Below are positions 9,025 through 17,978 of a stretch of DNA of 64,000 bases, in pieces; position 1 is the first letter of the stretch, and every line of letters begins with the position of its first letter. This stretch comes from an uncultured Eubacteriaceae bacterium (GTDB taxonomy: Bacteria; Bacillota; Clostridia; Lachnospirales; CAG-274), in contig CAMVJD010000001.1 in assembly GCA_947167715.1 (NCBI GenBank), positions 62,001-126,000 on the forward strand. Reading direction: 5' to 3'. A model generated the notes under the pieces. It had not been told where the DNA came from, searched no databases, and worked only from the letters and a program-made list of their open reading frames with translations. The position numbers and the translations under genes are program-made.

Positions 9025-9453
9025 ATGAGCGATTTATCTTTATTTTTAAAAAGCAACAAAAAACAAAGGAGCAATATAAAATATGCGGCGACAAAAAGCC
9101 TTTGTGACGAAAACGGAAAGCCGCTTGAATGGACTATCAGGCCGCTGACTACAAAGGAAAGCGAAGAAATAAGCGAAATGTGCATTAAAAATGTTCCCGT
9201 CAAGGGCAGTCCCAATGTGTACAGACCGCAGCTTGATATAAGAGAATTTTCGTTAAGAACGGCCGCCGCATCGGTGGTCGAGCCCAATTTATACAGCGCC
9301 GAGCTTCAGGACAGCTACGGTGTAAAGACGCCCGAGGAGCTTTTAATGGCTATGATAGACGACCCTGCGGAGTATACGGCGCTTTTAAGTGTAATAAACG
9401 GGCAAACGGAAAGGGAGGATATAGTTAAAAAGAGGGAAGAGGCAAAAAACTGA
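9025..9453 (+). CDS. Tail assembly chaperone, XkdN-like (short, unshifted product)
   Basis: 142 residues from the ATG at 9025, chosen over the ORF-track start at 8992 because AAAGGAG lies 9 bases upstream. The protein (LPLTTKESEEIS-like central block 'RPLTTKESEEIS', then ELLMAMIDDPAEYTALLSVI) fits the XkdN family of myophage tail chaperones. Such genes normally follow tail sheath and tube genes and precede the tape measure; here the scaffold gene is only 13 bases upstream, so the whole capsid-to-tube segment is missing. The gene ends AAA AAC TGA at a slippery heptamer. Confidence 0.82.
   Translation: MSDLSLFLKSNKKQRSNIKYAATKSLCDENGKPLEWTIRPLTTKESEEISEMCIKNVPVKGSPNVYRPQLDIREFSLRTAAASVVEPNLYSAELQDSYGVKTPEELLMAMIDDPAEYTALLSVINGQTEREDIVKKREEAKN
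9444..9450 (+). other. -1 ribosomal frameshift heptamer A AAA AAC
   Basis: Read in frame as gcA AAA AAC followed by the TGA stop. This is a canonical X XXY YYZ slippery sequence located exactly at the end of the chaperone gene, and the -1 frame stays open for 57 codons to 9620. Confidence 0.8.
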
Positions 9454-9620
9454 TAAAGGGCGGCAGCGCCGAGGCGCAGTATGCATATCTTGCCCTGCAC
9501 AGATTTAAAATGCTGCCGTCTGTTTTTGCGGCTCTTCCCACAAACGAAAGGGCGTTTGTAATGGCGTGCCTTGATATTTGTATAGAAAACGAAAACAAGG
9601 CCGCAAGAAAAAGGAGGTGA
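9450..9620 (+). CDS. -1 frameshift extension of the tail assembly chaperone (gpG-T-type)
   Basis: After a -1 slip on A AAA AAC, reading continues CTG ATA AAG GGC... and gives 56 residues ending at the TGA at 9618-9620. The peptide (QYAYLALHRFKMLPSVFAA, then LPTNERAFVMACLDICIENE) has the Tyr-x-x-x-x-His-Arg-Phe and 'NERAFVMA' pattern of the second-frame domain of Gram-positive phage tail chaperones. It has no start of its own, was too short for the ORF track, and its last codons contain the Shine-Dalgarno of the next gene. Expected as the C-terminal part of a minor, longer product. Confidence 0.78.
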   Translation: MIKGGSAEAQYAYLALHRFKMLPSVFAALPTNERAFVMACLDICIENENKAARKRR

Positions 9621-9626
9621 GAGAGT

Positions 9627-10739
9627 GTGGAAAAGGGTATTCGGGAAATGCCGTATATTTTAAAAATTGCGGAAATATTTGCGGATAAGGCGGAGATAAT
9701 TTCAAGAATAGCCGAAAGACCCGAGCTGTATGCGGGTGAGGATAAAATAAGCATTAATATTTTGGGCGAAAAGGAGAATGCCGCGGCGCCGCAGCTTTTG
9801 GCGGACGGCAAATACAACAGCCTATCGGAAATATTGAAAATAGTCTCGGTTTTTTCGGAACTTATGGAAAGGAGGCGTAATGCCGAGAATACAAGTGCAA
9901 CCGAAAAAAACAAGATATTTAATATTGAAAACAGTTTTCTTGAAGAAAAAGGCGGTTTTTACAAATTGCACGAGAGTGTTTTTGACGGAAGATATGCCGA
10001 AAATGCTGCGGAGACAAAGTATGCCGAAAACATTTTTAATGATAGCTATGAAAGCATATTAAGGACTGCCGCAGACGAAAAAAATGATTTTTTCCGGAGT
10101 CTTTACGAAAAATACGAAAAGGTCTTTGCAAGCAGCTTTTCTGCAAAAAACGAAAGAAATAATGCTTATTTTGAGTATATCGAAAAAATTTCGGACAAAG
10201 ACAAAGTTTACAATACCGAAGCAGCAGACCGTTATAGGGATACCGAAAGTCTTTATCTTGACAGATCAAGCCGTGAGAGAGAGGTTTACAAAAATATTTT
10301 CGGTGAGGAAAACAATACTGCCGAAAGCCGAAGAGAGCTGATCGACAGATGCTTTGAAAATTTGAGCCGCACCGCACAGAGAGAATTTTTTAATACACAA
10401 AGGGAAAATTTATCAAGCGAGAAAACGGCGGCATACAGCGACACGGAAAAAAATATTTTAAGCGAAAGCACGGGCTTTTATGTGTTTGACAAGGGTACAA
10501 GCAGCTATGAGGCATACAATGAAATGCTTAAAAACAAGGAGATATATGACAGGATAAATAATGTATCGGAGTTTGAAAGCAGCGAAAAAGAAATAAGCGG
10601 CGAAAAAATAGAGGTTATTTTTGAGGCCGGAAGTATTGAGAACAGCTTTAGCTCGGCAGTCGATATGGACGAGATAGTGAACGAATTTGCACAGCGCTTG
10701 CAGGAGGCGATTTGTTCGGCGGCGGAGGGATGCCTGTAA
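9627..10739 (+). CDS. Coiled-coil phage protein in the tape-measure position
   Basis: 370 residues, GTG start 6 bases after AAGGAGGTGA. No firm family match. It is dominated by Glu/Lys/Asn/Tyr-rich helical sequence and ends with a 'VDMDEIVNEFAQRLQEA' plus 'AAEG' tail that resembles the C-terminal helix of tape measure or tail-assembly proteins. Tape measures of XkdO type are normally over 1,000 residues, so this is either a strongly shortened tape measure (internal deletion), or a different tail protein. It is the last phage gene before the ICE. Confidence 0.55.
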   Translation: MEKGIREMPYILKIAEIFADKAEIISRIAERPELYAGEDKISINILGEKENAAAPQLLADGKYNSLSEILKIVSVFSELMERRRNAENTSATEKNKIFNIENSFLEEKGGFYKLHESVFDGRYAENAAETKYAENIFNDSYESILRTAADEKNDFFRSLYEKYEKVFASSFSAKNERNNAYFEYIEKISDKDKVYNTEAADRYRDTESLYLDRSSREREVYKNIFGEENNTAESRRELIDRCFENLSRTAQREFFNTQRENLSSEKTAAYSDTEKNILSESTGFYVFDKGTSSYEAYNEMLKNKEIYDRINNVSEFESSEKEISGEKIEVIFEAGSIENSFSSAVDMDEIVNEFAQRLQEAICSAAEGCL

Positions 10740-10756
10740 ATTATAGTAAGCGAATT

Positions 10757-10794
10757 AAATAATCGGACTTAAGCTCGCTTAAGGCTGATTATTT
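10757..10794. other. Hairpin after the last phage gene
   Basis: AAATAATC and CTTAAG arms (10757-10764, 10768-10773) pair with CTTAAG and GATTATTT (10778-10783, 10787-10794) around a CTCG loop, with an internal mismatch. No T run follows, so terminator function is uncertain. The rest of the 10740-10948 gap is AT-rich and shows nothing else. Confidence 0.45.
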
Positions 10795-10948
10795 ATGAGC
10801 CACATCATAAGGTGATACTCCGTAGGGAAAAATTTTTGAACACAAAGGGGTCTGTAACCGCCTTTATTTTTTGAAAAAATGGGTCTATTTTTGATTTTTT
10901 GGAATTCTACGAATAATTCCTTATCGAAAAATCTAAAACCGCAAATAG

Positions 10949-10971
10949 ACACCAAAAATTAAGAAATTAGG
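10949..10971. other. Candidate left attachment site (attL side) of the ICE
   Basis: ACACCAAA (10949-10956) is directly repeated at 63869-63876. The adjacent ATTAAGAAATTAGG (10958-10971) occurs inverted at 63847-63860, just inside the other end. It abuts the stop codon of the serine recombinase gene, the usual place for an ICE end. The exact crossover bases cannot be fixed from this sequence alone. Confidence 0.55.
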
Positions 10972-12591
<1,620 letters not shown>

Positions 12592-12637
12592 CTATGCTTA
12601 AAGCGATAACAGGCAAAAGCAAGTTTGATGTAAACCG

Positions 12638-12666
12638 ATTATACAGTATAAATGACGATAAATCAA
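12638..12666 (-). promoter_or_regulatory. Promoter of the serine recombinase
   Basis: On the minus strand TTGATT (12661-12666), 17-base spacer, TATAAT (12638-12643); the start would be near 12631, about 50 bases before the ATG. Confidence 0.7.
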
Positions 12667-13207
12667 GACAAATTATATTACAATTCTGTAACTTCTGAAA
12701 TCACAAAATTAAAAAAATAAATATCAAACGGCAAGCGGTAACTTGCTCCATAGCACAAAACAGGATTATATCAATCTCTGTCGAGTTACTCCGCGCGTGA
12801 CTCTCCCGTCCCGCCCAGTCATTTAGAAAGTATCTTATCGTTGCTTGCGTGTCATCGCATTTTTAAATTTACCATTTTTATTTTCCGCAACACACTTGTC
12901 GCTCGTACCTTTGCGGGATATGATAAAGCATATCAACGCTTACAATGCAAAGTATTTGCACAGGTAGTCATAGCGTGCGTATCGGACGGCTCGGCGCAGG
13001 CAACTACGTTATTTGATATTTAGGCTATGTAGTTTTCAAAATTCCTAAAAGGAATTGGTAGAAACCAAATTCCAAGAATATTTTACCATAAAACGCAGGC
13101 TCGGTCAATCAAAAATTAAAAAATTGTGAAAGTTTTTTTGCTTATATCTATTTGGCAGGACACGACAATAAATTTTCTTTTTTTGACGATAATATATTCT
13201 ATTTCCG

Positions 13208-13236
13208 TTGACTTTTTATCTTTTTGGGAGTAAAAT
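13208..13236 (+). promoter_or_regulatory. Promoter of the mobilisation operon
   Basis: TTGACT (13208-13213), 17 bases, TAAAAT (13231-13236). It would give a leader of about 360 bases that includes the hairpin cluster upstream of mobC. Confidence 0.6.
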
Positions 13237-13429
13237 ATATTTGTGTTTAAATTCTATCTCTAATTTCATAAGTTTCTTCAAGGCGGACGGTAACGTGTGC
13301 CTTTTTGTTGTGTCTGAAAAAGTTTCGTTCTGTATATCGTAATTTGCTAATCTGATTTTTCGTTTCCGAGAGTTTTATTTTTCGCCTAACTATATTAAAA
13401 TTTGGGGTATTTGTTACTTTGCAAGTATA

Positions 13430-13553
13430 GCAAGTGTATATACACCTTGCTTTCTTGTTAGGGCATCGCCCTAAGACCTAATTGGGGAATTACTCCCCAA
13501 GCCCCTTACAAAAAATTCTGTGAGAGAATTTTTAAAAATCCATTTGGATTTTT
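13430..13553. other. Hairpin cluster upstream of mobC, candidate oriT
   Basis: Five inverted repeats in 124 bases: GCAAG-TGTATATACA-CCTTGC (13430-13450), TTAGGGC/GCCCTAA (13458-13474), TTGGGGA/TCCCCAA (13482-13500), AAAAATTCT/AGAATTTTT (13511-13533) and AAAAATCCA/TGGATTTTT (13534-13553). Stacked dyads directly upstream of mobC and a MOBP relaxase are the normal layout of an origin of transfer. The nick site cannot be named from sequence alone. Confidence 0.5.
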
Positions 13554-13600
13554 GACAAAAAATAACATCAGCTACAAAAAAGAAAGGAAAATTATATATT

Positions 13601-13957
13601 ATGCCGAGATACAGAGACAAGTCGTTATATATAAAACTTACAGCGGAAGAAGAACGTGCAATGTTAGATAAAATGAAAATAATGCGAATGACAAATAAGG
13701 GCGAGTTTGTTCGTCTTGCTTTGACAACAACTCAGCCCGTAAATATTGACACAAGTGGTTTTCTTGCACTGTCTTATGAGATAAATCATTTGGGTATAAA
13801 CTTAAACCAAATAGCAAAAAAGGTCAATACCACAAATGCGGTTTATGAGAACGACATCAGAGAATGTAAAGAGATATTTGCGAAAGCGGAAAAGGCTCTT
13901 TTGAGTTTTTATGATTTGATAGATGAAGTTGACAAATTAAGACAAGGGAGCAAATAA
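13601..13957 (+). CDS. mobC: MobC-like relaxosome accessory protein
   Basis: 118 residues. The N-terminal ribbon-helix-helix (SLYIKLTAEEERAMLDKM...NKGEFVRLAL) should bind oriT DNA, and the C-terminal INHLGINLNQIAKKVN block is the MobC family signature. It helps the relaxase open the DNA strands. ATG follows AAAGGAAA. The relaxase gene begins 4 bases after its stop, so the two are co-translated. Confidence 0.92.
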   Translation: MPRYRDKSLYIKLTAEEERAMLDKMKIMRMTNKGEFVRLALTTTQPVNIDTSGFLALSYEINHLGINLNQIAKKVNTTNAVYENDIRECKEIFAKAEKALLSFYDLIDEVDKLRQGSK

Positions 13958-13960
13958 AAA

Positions 13961-15649
13961 GTGGCTTATGTAAAAATCAATCCTGTTAAGAGCGCGGAGC
14001 ATTTAACAAACGCAATAGACTACATCTCTAAAGAATATAAAACAAACAATCAAATATTGGTCGAGAGTTTTCATTGCAGTTTGCTAATTGCCGAAAGAGA
14101 TTTTGCAGTAATCAGAAACCGTGCTATGAAAAAAGGAAATAATGTAGCGTGGCACTTGAAACAGTCCTTTGCGCCCGAAGATAATGTTACACCCGAACAG
14201 GCATTGGAACTCGGCAAGGAACTGATGAAAAGAATGTATCCCAATCATCAATATATCATTGCTACACATATTGACCGAGGGCATATTCATAATCATATTT
14301 TGATAAATTCCGTAAATTTTGAGGACTTTCACAAGCTGCACAGCAATAAAAATACGCTTGAAGAATTACGCGAGAAATCAAACGATATAAGCCGAGAAAA
14401 TGGTCTGTCTGTTATCGAAAAAGACAGTTTAAATCATAAGCAAAGGCTGAAAGAAAACATTGATAAAGCGATAGAAAAAGCAGCAGACTTTGACGATTTT
14501 ATAGCCTTAATGCAAGAGTCGGGATATAATGTAAAACTTGACGGCAAGCACCTTGCTTTTAAAGATGAAAAAATGCAGCGGTTTATGCGTTCTTCGTCCA
14601 TCTCTATTGACTATAAGCCGTCTATAATCAAGCACAGAATATCGACAGAGAAAGAGAATATAACAGGCTCACGGACGATATATGACGATAAACTTTCATA
14701 CCGTTCTGCGCGGAAGAAAATGAAAGCGGAAATTGACAGCTCAATTAAAAAATGTAACAGCTACGAAGAATTTATTGCTGATATGGAACGTAAAGGCTAC
14801 ACCACAAAAGAGGGCAAGCATCTTGCTTTTTTGGGTGTGGGACAAGAGCGGCATATCCGTTGTGATAGTATCGACAAGGAACATTCCTACCGATACAGTC
14901 GAGACGGCATCCGCTATCAGATAGAGCATAGAGAATTATTTGAAAAAATCAATAATTCAAAGCTGAAAAGGGTGCTTGATAAGAGCAAACTTAAAAGCGG
15001 TCTCTATAACTGGGTATCGGGCGAGAACGCCAATGCTAAAATAGCCGCCGATAATTTTATAAGGGATATTATTATAGAGCAGAACGGCGCGGAGCGCGGC
15101 AGCTCATACAACAATTATGTATATTTTATGCAAAATATTTACGGCGCGATGCAAGATAAAATATCGACACAAGAGGAGCAAATAAAAGCGTTGGAACAAC
15201 GGGCAAAGGAATTATCGCAGGGCGTTAAATCTCTGCAAAATTACGCCGAATTTAAGCCCAAAGTTATGAAATACCACCGCAAGGGTGTTAAAAATTTAGA
15301 GGGCGAAGATAAGGCAGATTATAAGTCCTGTTACGGCAAATATAAATATGCCGAGGAGCTTATAAATAAATACGGTTTTGAACATTCAACAATGCAAGAC
15401 TTGAAAAACGAGCTTGCCGATGTGCAGGCACAGCTACAAAAAATAAATGAACAGATAATCGTTGACCGTTTGAACTTTGAAAACTACGAAATTGCACGTT
15501 TTAACTGCGAGAGCAAAGACGGTTGGGGTTATTCGGTCGATGATACACACACCGTTCCCGATGAAACGGAACAGGAACGCAAATCACAGGAACAGGAGCA
15601 ACAAGAGGACGGAGCAAAGAGAAGATTAAGAGACTTCTTCCGAAGATAA
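13961..15649 (+). CDS. MOBP-family relaxase (conjugative nickase)
   Basis: 562 residues, GTG start. The N-terminal 200 residues hold the relaxase core: a conserved Tyr region (AIDYISKEY), and the three-His metal motif HIDRGHIHNHILIN (about residues 107-120). Two copies of a small domain follow (FDDFIALMQESGYNVK..GKHLAFK and YEEFIADMERKGYTTK..GKHLAFL), then a helical coiled coil and an acidic/Gln-rich tail ending RLRDFFRR. It nicks oriT, stays bound to the 5' end and leads the strand to VirD4. It is in an operon with mobC and two regulators. Confidence 0.94.
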   Translation: MAYVKINPVKSAEHLTNAIDYISKEYKTNNQILVESFHCSLLIAERDFAVIRNRAMKKGNNVAWHLKQSFAPEDNVTPEQALELGKELMKRMYPNHQYIIATHIDRGHIHNHILINSVNFEDFHKLHSNKNTLEELREKSNDISRENGLSVIEKDSLNHKQRLKENIDKAIEKAADFDDFIALMQESGYNVKLDGKHLAFKDEKMQRFMRSSSISIDYKPSIIKHRISTEKENITGSRTIYDDKLSYRSARKKMKAEIDSSIKKCNSYEEFIADMERKGYTTKEGKHLAFLGVGQERHIRCDSIDKEHSYRYSRDGIRYQIEHRELFEKINNSKLKRVLDKSKLKSGLYNWVSGENANAKIAADNFIRDIIIEQNGAERGSSYNNYVYFMQNIYGAMQDKISTQEEQIKALEQRAKELSQGVKSLQNYAEFKPKVMKYHRKGVKNLEGEDKADYKSCYGKYKYAEELINKYGFEHSTMQDLKNELADVQAQLQKINEQIIVDRLNFENYEIARFNCESKDGWGYSVDDTHTVPDETEQERKSQEQEQQEDGAKRRLRDFFRR

Positions 15650-15662
15650 GAAAGGATTTTTT

Positions 15663-16232
15663 ATGAAAACAGGAGATAAAATAAAATATTTTAGAGAATT
15701 GCGTGGATTGAATAAAAAAGAACTCGGTATAAAATTAGGGTATTCTCCCTCAACAGCAACCGTTAGAATATCTCAATATGAATATAACAAAAAAAAGCCC
15801 AAGTTGGAAACCCTCTCCAAAATTGCAGAAGTCTTAAATATAGATATATCCGCTTTGGTTGATATAAATATTTCAACCAACATTGAATTTATGCGTGCCT
15901 TGTTTAAAATGGAAGAAAAATACAACTTAAAGACCGAAAAAGACGGCGCAGACTTTATACTGCGGTTTAGTAATTTGGTAGAAAAAAACAAGCAGCTACA
16001 AAATTATTTTGTAGCGTGGCTTGATAAGCAAGAACAGCTTGATTTAGGAGCTTGCAGTAAAAAAGAATATGAATTATGGTGTGCTAAATTTCCCGATGTG
16101 GCAGAAGTTAAAAAGGCTCAACTTGCAGAAAAAGAAAAAGAGTTAGAAATACAAATTGAGAAAATACAAGAAGAACTCGAACGGCAAACCGCTTTGTTAA
16201 AGGCAGTAAAAAACAAATATAGTGAGGTGTAA
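15663..16232 (+). CDS. XRE-family regulator with coiled-coil tail, copy 1
   Basis: 189 residues. The N-terminal HTH_3 domain (GDKIKYFRELRGLNKKELGIKLGY...ISQYE) is followed by a middle helical region containing LDKQEQLDLGACSKKEYELW and a C-terminal coiled coil ([19 protein letters not shown]). Start ATG after AAAGGAT. It lies between the relaxase and a paralog, and its last 113 bases are identical to the end of that paralog. Probably controls the mobilisation operon or the Fic gene; the operator is unknown. Confidence 0.85.
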   Translation: MKTGDKIKYFRELRGLNKKELGIKLGYSPSTATVRISQYEYNKKKPKLETLSKIAEVLNIDISALVDINISTNIEFMRALFKMEEKYNLKTEKDGADFILRFSNLVEKNKQLQNYFVAWLDKQEQLDLGACSKKEYELWCAKFPDVAEVKKAQLAEKEKELEIQIEKIQEELERQTALLKAVKNKYSEV

Positions 16233-16238
16233 ATATGA
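16126..16238 (+). repeat. 113-bp direct repeat, copy 1
   Basis: Identical to 16716-16828. It covers the coiled-coil tail, stop codon and the start context (GTGAGGTGTAAATATGA) of the following gene, so the junction with the next gene has been copied as well. Confidence 0.93.
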
Positions 16239-16822
16239 CCGTCGGCGAAAAAATAAGATATTATAGGGAACTTAATGGTTTTTCTAAGCGAGAACTCGGA
16301 TTGCGTGCAGGATTTTCATTTTCAACCGCTTCTGTTCGCATTAGCCAGTACGAAAGTGGTTTGATGATACCTCGCGAAGATATAATGTCAAAGATTGCAG
16401 ATGCCTTAAATGTTGATTTATCCGCATTAGCAAATATAAATATTTCAAACGAAGCTGAATTATTACACGTTTTCTTTGAATTAGAAAACAAATATAATTT
16501 AAAAATCGACAAAGTTGATAAGGAATACACGCTGCGTTTTGAGGATTTAAAGGAATGGCACTTGAGATTACAGATGTATTTTGAAGCTTGGCTTAATAAG
16601 CAAAAACAGCTTGACTGCGGTATGTGTAGCAAAAAAGAATATGATTTATGGCGTGGCAAATTTCCCAATGTTGAGGAAGTGAGTATAAACGAAGAAGAGT
16701 TAAAGGCTAAACTCACAGAAAAAGAAAAAGAGTTAGAAATACAAATTGAGAAAATACAAGAAGAACTCGAACGGCAAACCGCTTTGTTAAAGGCAGTAAA
16801 AAACAAATATAGTGAGGTGTAA
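16235..16822 (+). CDS. XRE-family regulator with coiled-coil tail, copy 2
   Basis: 195 residues, paralog of the preceding gene with the same architecture: HTH_3 ([24 protein letters not shown]...ISQYE), middle block ([20 protein letters not shown]) and an identical coiled-coil tail. Only 2 bases separate the stop of copy 1 from this ATG, with GAGGTG as ribosome binding site. The DNA-binding helices differ between copies, so they may bind different operators, while the identical tails could allow mixed dimers. Confidence 0.85.
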   Translation: MTVGEKIRYYRELNGFSKRELGLRAGFSFSTASVRISQYESGLMIPREDIMSKIADALNVDLSALANINISNEAELLHVFFELENKYNLKIDKVDKEYTLRFEDLKEWHLRLQMYFEAWLNKQKQLDCGMCSKKEYDLWRGKFPNVEEVSINEEELKAKLTEKEKELEIQIEKIQEELERQTALLKAVKNKYSEV

Positions 16823-16828
16823 ATATGA
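16716..16828 (+). repeat. 113-bp direct repeat, copy 2
   Basis: Identical to 16126-16238 and ends over the start codon of the Fic gene, so both downstream genes are translated from the same copied ribosome binding site. Confidence 0.93.
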
Positions 16829-17868
16829 GTAAATATGAGGAAAAAATAAAAAAAGAGGTATTAAAAGATTGGGAAGATTATATAGACTGGCTTTCAAAAA
16901 AATATTGGGGTCGATATGCAGAGTACACTATAAATATGTGTAAGAATTTTGATAGTGACTGTAAAAATTGTGGTAAAAGCATAAGTATATTTAAAAAATG
17001 CCCTGCGTATAAAATGTGTACATCAGATAAATCTCCTTATTTTAATTGCAAAGGTAAAGAAAAAGCGGTTGCGAAGTATTATGGAGAAACACAGTTTAGG
17101 AGTTGCGGCGATGATAGTATTCTTGTTGCTGCGTTCTTTTTTGACGAATTTCGTGCCGAATATGAAAAACAAAAGGAAAACAAACTATTGTTAATAAATA
17201 ATGAAACAACAACGAAAAGCCTTGAAAATGCAAAAGAGCTTTTTTCAAGCGGCAAAATAGATAAAATAGAGGTCGGCACGACAAAGGGCTTGCAGGATAT
17301 ACACAAAGCCTTATTTGACGGCTTATATGATTTTGCGGGCAAAATACGCGAATTAAACATTGCAAAGGGCAATTTCCGCTTTGCGAACAGTCTTTATTTA
17401 AAAGAGGTCTTGGCAGCGGTCGAGAAAATGCCCGAAGATACCTTTGAAAACATCATTGCAAAATACGTTGAAATGAATGTTGCGCATCCGTTTATGGAGG
17501 GCAACGGAAGAAGTACACGCATTTGGCTTGATATGATACTTAAAAAGCGTTTAAACAAGGTTATAAATTGGGCGAATATTGACAAGGAACAGTATTTGCA
17601 GGCAATGGAGCGCAGCCCCATAAACGACCTTGAATTAAGGTTTTTACTGCAACCCAATCTGACCGACAAGGTAAATGATAAAGAGGTTATTTGTAATGGA
17701 ATTAAACAATCATATTATTATGAGGAGTATGAAAAAACGGCAGGCTCGTTTTATTCTGATAGCAATATGAGATACTTAAATAAGGTTATTGACGGTATAG
17801 AGGACGGTACAAGACCGATAGTTGAGCATAATTTGATTGACGATACCACTAACGATAATTATAAATAA
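16825..17868 (+). CDS. Fic-domain AMP-transferase with Cys-rich N-terminal domain
   Basis: 347 residues. The Fic core (about 145-300) has the catalytic [14 protein letters not shown] motif, with preceding '[13 protein letters not shown]' and following 'YLQAMERSP' helices as in adenylylating Fic/Doc proteins. The first 110 residues form a separate part with seven cysteines (for example [13 protein letters not shown]), which suggests a metal-binding domain not usual for Fic. It should transfer AMP to a host or conjugation target. The inhibitory S/TxxxE(G/N) helix was not identified with confidence; the paired XRE proteins upstream may be its partners. It ends the plus-strand operon at a palindrome. 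Confidence 0.85.
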   Translation: MSKYEEKIKKEVLKDWEDYIDWLSKKYWGRYAEYTINMCKNFDSDCKNCGKSISIFKKCPAYKMCTSDKSPYFNCKGKEKAVAKYYGETQFRSCGDDSILVAAFFFDEFRAEYEKQKENKLLLINNETTTKSLENAKELFSSGKIDKIEVGTTKGLQDIHKALFDGLYDFAGKIRELNIAKGNFRFANSLYLKEVLAAVEKMPEDTFENIIAKYVEMNVAHPFMEGNGRSTRIWLDMILKKRLNKVINWANIDKEQYLQAMERSPINDLELRFLLQPNLTDKVNDKEVICNGIKQSYYYEEYEKTAGSFYSDSNMRYLNKVIDGIEDGTRPIVEHNLIDDTTNDNYK

Positions 17869-17869
17869 T

Positions 17870-17900
17870 AAAAAGTGTTCTCACAATGATAACACTTTTT
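17870..17900. repeat. ICE palindrome copy 1 (intergenic, after Fic)
   Basis: Begins 2 bases after the Fic stop codon, with arm AAAAAGTGTTCTCA, loop CAA and a right arm with GATAACAC instead of GAGAACAC. It lies between two convergent genes and could terminate both. Confidence 0.9.
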
Positions 17901-17978
17901 ACTGCCGATATAACGGCAGCAACAATTAAGTATTTCTTAATAGTTCAAAAAATACGGGAGGTCGCTCTGACCTCCCTT

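Larger units (their letters stand above)
12667..13600. other. Intergenic control region between recombinase and mobilisation operon
   Basis: About 930 bases without a convincing gene; the 60-codon ORF at 12841-13023 has no ribosome binding site. It contains several small dyads, for example GCAAG/CTTGC at 12731-12746 and a hairpin around GGAATTGG at 13039-13075, a plus-strand promoter at 13208-13236 and the hairpin cluster before mobC. This is the expected place for oriT and regulation of mobilisation. Confidence 0.6.

Noticed and set aside
8643-9287. 214-codon minus-strand ORF opposite scaffold and chaperone
   Set aside because: It is a shadow of two well-supported phage genes with proper starts on the plus strand.
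9425-9913. 162-codon minus-strand ORF opposite the frameshift region
   Set aside because: Lies antisense to the chaperone extension and the next phage gene; no binding site and no recognisable protein.
12841-13023. 60-codon ORF in the region before mobC
   Set aside because: No binding site, odd composition, and it overlaps dyads of the likely oriT/control region.
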